Origin: Ohessyouella blattaphilus
GTDB lineage: Bacteria; Bacillota; Clostridia; Lachnospirales; Lachnospiraceae
Assembly: GCF_024721265.1 (NCBI RefSeq)
Contig: NZ_JAMXOC010000004.1
Coordinates: forward strand, 62,001 to 126,000
DNA length: 64,000 nucleotides
Reading direction: 5' to 3'
The translations under genes and the position numbers were made by a program. Below are positions 60,346 to 64,000 of the stretch, in pieces. Every line of letters starts with the position of its first letter. The first letter of the stretch is position 1. The notes under the pieces were generated by a model. It did no database searches. It saw only the letters and a program-made list of their open reading frames with translations, and was not told the DNA's origin.

Positions 60346-62596
60346 ACGGCAAAAGGTCAGTTGGGGGATTAGCTGGATCATCATCCTTATATTCTTTTTG
60401 TATGTAGCGTATTGCTTATCCGGACTATTTATGGTACCAGGAGTGAATCTTGAAACCTACGATAAGATAGCGCTACAACTCTTAACCCATCCGTTAGAAA
60501 AGTCCTGCTGGAATGACAAAAGTATGCATTGTCTGGGTGTTGCTCTCTTTGTCTGGTTCTTAGCAGCTCTTTGGCATTACTCTACACTTCATGACTTACG
60601 CATCGGAGAAGAGCATGGTACTAGTAAGTGGGGCAGCATAAAGAAAATAAATCGTCGTTTGGCAAGTCTGGTGACTTGTCATTTTTTGTGTTTTTCTTAC
60701 AAACGCCCCGGGTCAGAAAACCGTGTTCTGTCAGAAAGCTTGCGGGTTTCTTACGATACGAAACACACCAAGCTTAATAATAACCTACTGGTCATTGGGG
60801 GCTCTGGCTCAGGGAAAACAGCCTATGTAGTCATTCCGAATCTTCTAGCCAACTACGGCAGTAACGTATATACGGATCCGAAAGGAACGTTAGCTGAGGA
60901 GTGTGGCAATTATCTTATGTCTATGGGAAGGCGCGTGCTATCGCTAAATCTTGTAGACATGAACCAGTCTTGCCGGTATAACCCTTTCCGGTATCTAAGG
61001 AAAGCCAGTGACGTGAATAAGCTTGTCACCAACTTAATGGCAAACACCACCCAAGAGAATGCCAATCACTCAGACCCCTTTTGGGAAAAAGCGGAAAAGA
61101 TGTATTTATCCAGTATCTTCTTTTACGTCTGGACAGAGTGCCCCCGAAAGGAACATCGCCGGCTAGAAAATGGGGTAATTGAAAACGTGTATTTAGACCG
61201 TACCTTTCGCAGTGTGCTTCATCTACTAAACGAAGCAAAGGTAAATCATGACCCTGAGGTTAAATCGCCTCTCGATGTCAGAATGAATAAGCTGGCAAGA
61301 GAAAAAGGAGAAAACCATCCGGCCGTTCGTAGCTATAGGCGCTGCGTAAGAGGAGCAGGCGACACCGTTCGTAGTATTATCGTATCCGCTAATGCAAGGT
61401 TTGATCCCTTTGATAATGAGGAGCTACTGCGGATTCTTGATGGGGATGATATTGATTTACCATCCCTAGCAGCGGGATTTCATGGAAATACAGATATCAA
61501 AACCAGTCTCTTTTGTTGTATCCCCGATGACGACGATACCTATAACTTTATTCCAGGGTTACTCTATACCCAGCTCTTTCAGGAGCTCTACCGACAAGCC
61601 AGGCTAAACGGTGGTAAGTGCCCCATACCGGTGGGCCTGTGGTTAGACGAATTCGCCAATATCAAGATGCCCGCCGCCTTTGAAAAGATCCTAGCCACTT
61701 GTCGTAGTCGGGATATCTATTGTGCCATTCTTCTACAATCCTTAGCCCAGCTGAAGGTTGCTTACCGAGAAGATAAGTGGGAAGGGGTCTATGGGAACTG
61801 CGATACCGTAGTGTTCTTAGGTGGTAATGAACCCTCGTCTCATAAGCACATGAGCGAGCAGGCAGGAGAAAAGACCATTGAAAAACGAAGCCAGGGAGAA
61901 AGCAAAGGTAGTCATGGATCGAGTAATGCCAACTACGATGTAATGGGGCGACGGCTAATCTTGCCAGAAGAAGTTTCTATGCTTAAGGATGAATGCCTAG
62001 TCCGGATAAAAGGAGAGTATTCTGTAAAGGATAAGAAGTGGGACTACTACGGTAAGCATAAGAAGATCCGGAGCCAGATTGTAGCCTTTGGCACCTTTTC
62101 TCAAGAGATTCAGATTGAAAGAGAAGAGGACCGACTGGTAACCAAGGAACTGACAGAAGGGTTTACCCCTCTAGGAGAAAAAAGTAGAACCTATTATGAG
62201 CGTTGTCAAAAGAGCGGCGAGTCAGTGGAGTTATACGAAATAAGTAGGGAGTCTTTTCTGACCTATGATTTTTCAAAAAGCAAAAGTAAGACGGAAGCCC
62301 AGATGCTACTTTTCTTAAAAGGGGCTTACGACGAGAAATATGAGAAAAAGGAGAAATGGCTAGCTAAGGAAGAGCCTACCAAAGAACAGGTGATAAAGAC
62401 TCCAGAGGATTTATTGGATTACGTGATTAGTGGCGCCTTTTCTAAAGAACAAATGGAGGTTCTAGGAAGAGTTTCTTTAAAAAAGATTCCCTTCCAGAAA
62501 CTAAAGCAGATTGCAAAGCCAGAGCTACCAGCAGAAAATATGGCTTTTGCTTTAAACCTATTAACCGAAATGGAGGATACATATGATTTTAATTGA
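60332..62596 (+). CDS. VirD4/TraG-family coupling protein
   Basis: A 754-residue type IV coupling ATPase that brings the relaxase-DNA complex to the channel. Two N-terminal helices (about 10-35 and 62-82) anchor it. Walker A is GGSGSGKTAY near residue 157, and Walker B with the following element is PVGLWLDEFANI near 435. The LLQSLAQLK and GNCDTVVFLGGNE motifs are typical of TraG. Its C-terminal 60 residues carry a helical repeat similar to that in the preceding coiled-coil protein. It overlaps that gene by 14 bp and a small downstream ORF by 14 bp. Confidence 0.95.
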   Translation: MPPSKRQKVSWGISWIIILIFFLYVAYCLSGLFMVPGVNLETYDKIALQLLTHPLEKSCWNDKSMHCLGVALFVWFLAALWHYSTLHDLRIGEEHGTSKWGSIKKINRRLASLVTCHFLCFSYKRPGSENRVLSESLRVSYDTKHTKLNNNLLVIGGSGSGKTAYVVIPNLLANYGSNVYTDPKGTLAEECGNYLMSMGRRVLSLNLVDMNQSCRYNPFRYLRKASDVNKLVTNLMANTTQENANHSDPFWEKAEKMYLSSIFFYVWTECPRKEHRRLENGVIENVYLDRTFRSVLHLLNEAKVNHDPEVKSPLDVRMNKLAREKGENHPAVRSYRRCVRGAGDTVRSIIVSANARFDPFDNEELLRILDGDDIDLPSLAAGFHGNTDIKTSLFCCIPDDDDTYNFIPGLLYTQLFQELYRQARLNGGKCPIPVGLWLDEFANIKMPAAFEKILATCRSRDIYCAILLQSLAQLKVAYREDKWEGVYGNCDTVVFLGGNEPSSHKHMSEQAGEKTIEKRSQGESKGSHGSSNANYDVMGRRLILPEEVSMLKDECLVRIKGEYSVKDKKWDYYGKHKKIRSQIVAFGTFSQEIQIEREEDRLVTKELTEGFTPLGEKSRTYYERCQKSGESVELYEISRESFLTYDFSKSKSKTEAQMLLFLKGAYDEKYEKKEKWLAKEEPTKEQVIKTPEDLLDYVISGAFSKEQMEVLGRVSLKKIPFQKLKQIAKPELPAENMAFALNLLTEMEDTYDFN

Positions 62597-62699
62597 AATC
62601 AAGAAGGAAAACACCAGTGAAAAGAGAAAGTCAAATCTAGAGGCTTATTATCAAAACCTAAGAAAAAAGAACCGCAAAGGGGGAAAGAAGCATGTTTAA
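62583..62699 (+). CDS. small basic ORF bridging the coupling-protein and DUF5688 genes
   Basis: A 38-codon reading frame from ATG 62583 (MILIEIKKENTSEKRKS, then Lys/Arg-rich) with a GGAGG site 7 bp upstream. It overlaps the TraG end by 14 bp and the next gene start by 8 bp, an arrangement suggesting translational coupling. The product would be a basic peptide; function unknown. Confidence 0.45.
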   Translation: MILIEIKKENTSEKRKSNLEAYYQNLRKKNRKGGKKHV

Positions 62700-63642
62700 T
62701 CAGTTTGCAAAAGAGGTAGAAGAAAGGTTACAGGCGCATTTTGAAACCAATGGGCTAGATGTTCAGGTTCAACTAAATAGCGTTCTAAAAGTAAATGATG
62801 TTAATCGCCAAGGTATCATTATTAAACCAGAAGATAGTAAGGTGGCGCCGATTATCTACTTAGAAGAATTTTATGAAGACGTTCAAGACGGTAGCAAAGA
62901 TATGGACAGGGTTATTGATGAACTTGTGGGCATCTATGAAGAGAACCGTGCTATGCGCGGACAGATCCACCTCGAGAATATCTTCTCCTTTAATCAGATC
63001 AAGAATGAACTTACTCTTTGCGTAGTCAACACGGCCAAGAATCAGGAGATGTTAAATGAAATCCCTTATGTGGAAATGGATGATTTATCAGCCTTTTGTA
63101 GAATCCCTATGATAAATAGTGAAGAGCAGCGGGGATTTATGAAGGTTACCTATGAACTACTAGATGCTTGGAACGTGGACTTTAACGAAGTCTATGACAT
63201 GGCTATTTCCAATACCCATAACTTTAATGACTTTCGACTATATAGCATGGAAGACATTATTGGTGAAATGATGGGAAACGGAGCACCCCAAAACCTGCTT
63301 AATAAAGAGATGCACGAGAATGAGGGCATGTTTGTCTTAACCAATGAACCGAAAGTAAATGGCGCCACAGCGCTATTACGTCCAGACATTATGGAACAGG
63401 TTTCGGCAGTACTAGGCGGGGATTATTACATTTTACCTTCGTCCTTGCATGAAACGATTTGTATCCGTAAAGAAGGAGCACCACCAGCGGCCGAGCTAGG
63501 TGAAATGGTGCGGGAAATTAATGCGACTCAAGTAGACGTGGAGGATCGCTTAAGCGATCATATCTATGCCTACGATAGTAGGGAAAAGAAGCTTCATTCA
63601 GTAAGAGAATCCTTCTTACCACTAAAAGAACACAGCTTATAA
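62692..63642 (+). CDS. DUF5688-family protein
   Basis: A 316-residue protein typical of Clostridia conjugative elements. The pattern FAKEVEERLQAHFE, GIIIKPEDSKVAPIIYLEEFYED and WNVDFNEVYDMAISN is that of DUF5688. No catalytic motif is apparent; the function is unknown. It starts at ATG with GGGGGAAAG and lies between the coupling protein and the PcfB-like gene, so it is probably an accessory or regulatory ICE gene. Confidence 0.85.
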   Translation: MFNQFAKEVEERLQAHFETNGLDVQVQLNSVLKVNDVNRQGIIIKPEDSKVAPIIYLEEFYEDVQDGSKDMDRVIDELVGIYEENRAMRGQIHLENIFSFNQIKNELTLCVVNTAKNQEMLNEIPYVEMDDLSAFCRIPMINSEEQRGFMKVTYELLDAWNVDFNEVYDMAISNTHNFNDFRLYSMEDIIGEMMGNGAPQNLLNKEMHENEGMFVLTNEPKVNGATALLRPDIMEQVSAVLGGDYYILPSSLHETICIRKEGAPPAAELGEMVREINATQVDVEDRLSDHIYAYDSREKKLHSVRESFLPLKEHSL

Positions 63643-63648
63643 AGAGAG

Positions 63649-63680
63649 GCCCGGGAGCTTGGATGCTTCCGGGCTTATTT
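63649..63680 (+). terminator. terminator after the DUF5688 gene
   Basis: GCCCGGGAGC pairs with GCTTCCGGGC around a short loop, followed by TTATTT. It lies 6 bp after the stop codon. Confidence 0.8.
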
Positions 63681-63709
63681 AGTGATGAAAAAGAAAGGAG
63701 CAAAGAGCA

Positions 63710-64000
63710 ATGAGTGATGTAAGCGATACCATGCAGATTGTAAGTCTTGCAGGGCATGGAGCCTTCATTTTAGGAAAAGTAAGTGTAGAAGTCATTCAGT
63801 TTTTCATGCGGCTGGCACTGACCAAGCGCCAACAAAACATGCGCTTAAAGTATGGGGAAATGACTTTAGATAAGCTAATGGAAAAGCAAGCCCTAATGGG
63901 AGACCAAGCGGTAGTGTTTCAGGTAAAGGTAACAAATGAAAAAGAACTAAGTAGCGTAAAAGAAGAACTGACCAAGAGAGGAATTACCTTTTCCCAGCTA
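63710..64000 (+). CDS. PcfB family protein (DUF3801), 3' end outside window
   Basis: The first 97 residues run off the window edge. A hydrophobic N-terminal segment (SLAGHGAFILGKVSVEVIQF) is followed by MRLKYGEMTLDKLMEK and VVFQVKVTNEKELSSVKEELTKRGITF, the pattern of PcfB/DUF3801. PcfB is the relaxosome accessory protein of the pCF10 conjugation system. It starts after AAAGGAGC. Confidence 0.85.
   Translation, partial: MSDVSDTMQIVSLAGHGAFILGKVSVEVIQFFMRLALTKRQQNMRLKYGEMTLDKLMEKQALMGDQAVVFQVKVTNEKELSSVKEELTKRGITFSQL

Overview
The window looks like a low-to-moderate GC Firmicute of the Clostridia, most likely a Lachnospiraceae-type gut or oral anaerobe. The evidence is gene content rather than any rRNA: AGGAGG-like ribosome binding sites throughout, a YesM/YesN-type two-component system beside a carbohydrate ABC importer and a GH65 phosphorylase, sortase-type surface proteins, and a long conjugative-element backbone (PrgI, Maff2-like, VirB4, VirD4/TraG, MOBP relaxase, DUF5688, PcfB) typical of Tn1549/CTn-like ICEs of that group. 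No rRNA, tRNA, CRISPR array or insertion sequence was seen.

Layout. 1-2.6 kb: the tail of a MATE transporter and guaA. 2.6-17.7 kb: a sugar-utilisation block (sensor kinase, AraC-type regulator, solute-binding lipoprotein, two permeases, a fused GH65 phosphorylase/beta-phosphoglucomutase, and a 1536-residue cell-wall glycoside hydrolase). It lies between two base-identical 148-bp structured repeats with 15-bp terminal inverted repeats; the first overlaps the guaA stop codon. The likely flow is surface hydrolysis, import, intracellular phosphorolysis and conversion of the released beta-glucose 1-phosphate to glucose 6-phosphate. 17.7-20.6 kb: a RelB/YoeB toxin-antitoxin pair and a decaying stretch (LysR remnant, truncated and frameshifted DUF2975 membrane genes, small HTH gene). 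20.6-31 kb: mostly chromosomal genes (5'-nucleotidase lipoprotein, L25/Ctc, SDR with divergent LysR, purC, an atypical response regulator, a hybrid histidine kinase, an MFS exporter, a DUF134-NifX fusion).

31-40.4 kb is a defence block: a DUF4143 ATPase behind a strong promoter with an 11-bp operator-like inverted repeat, followed closely by a complete four-gene Wadjet (JetABCD) SMC-nuclease system. At about 40.57 kb an apparent low-molecular-weight tyrosine phosphatase gene is cut after its first ten codons, which I read as the left junction of an integrated conjugative element that continues past the window end. No integrase is in view.

The element (about 40.6-64 kb) carries ParA, ParB and a RepA_N-type replication protein, whose coding sequence holds three 23-bp-spaced iterons (a candidate internal origin). 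It then carries surface and cargo genes (secreted Cys/His protein, DUF3795, thioester/VaFE adhesin), the mating channel, a relaxosome gene next to a candidate oriT, and the relaxase and coupling protein. Wedged between the relaxosome gene and the relaxase is a two-gene cargo: an RloC/PrrC-like ATPase with a zinc-hook CxxC and a candidate Arg-Glu-His nuclease triad, plus a Schlafen/AlbA_2-domain protein. This pair is the best candidate here for an uncharacterised defence system.
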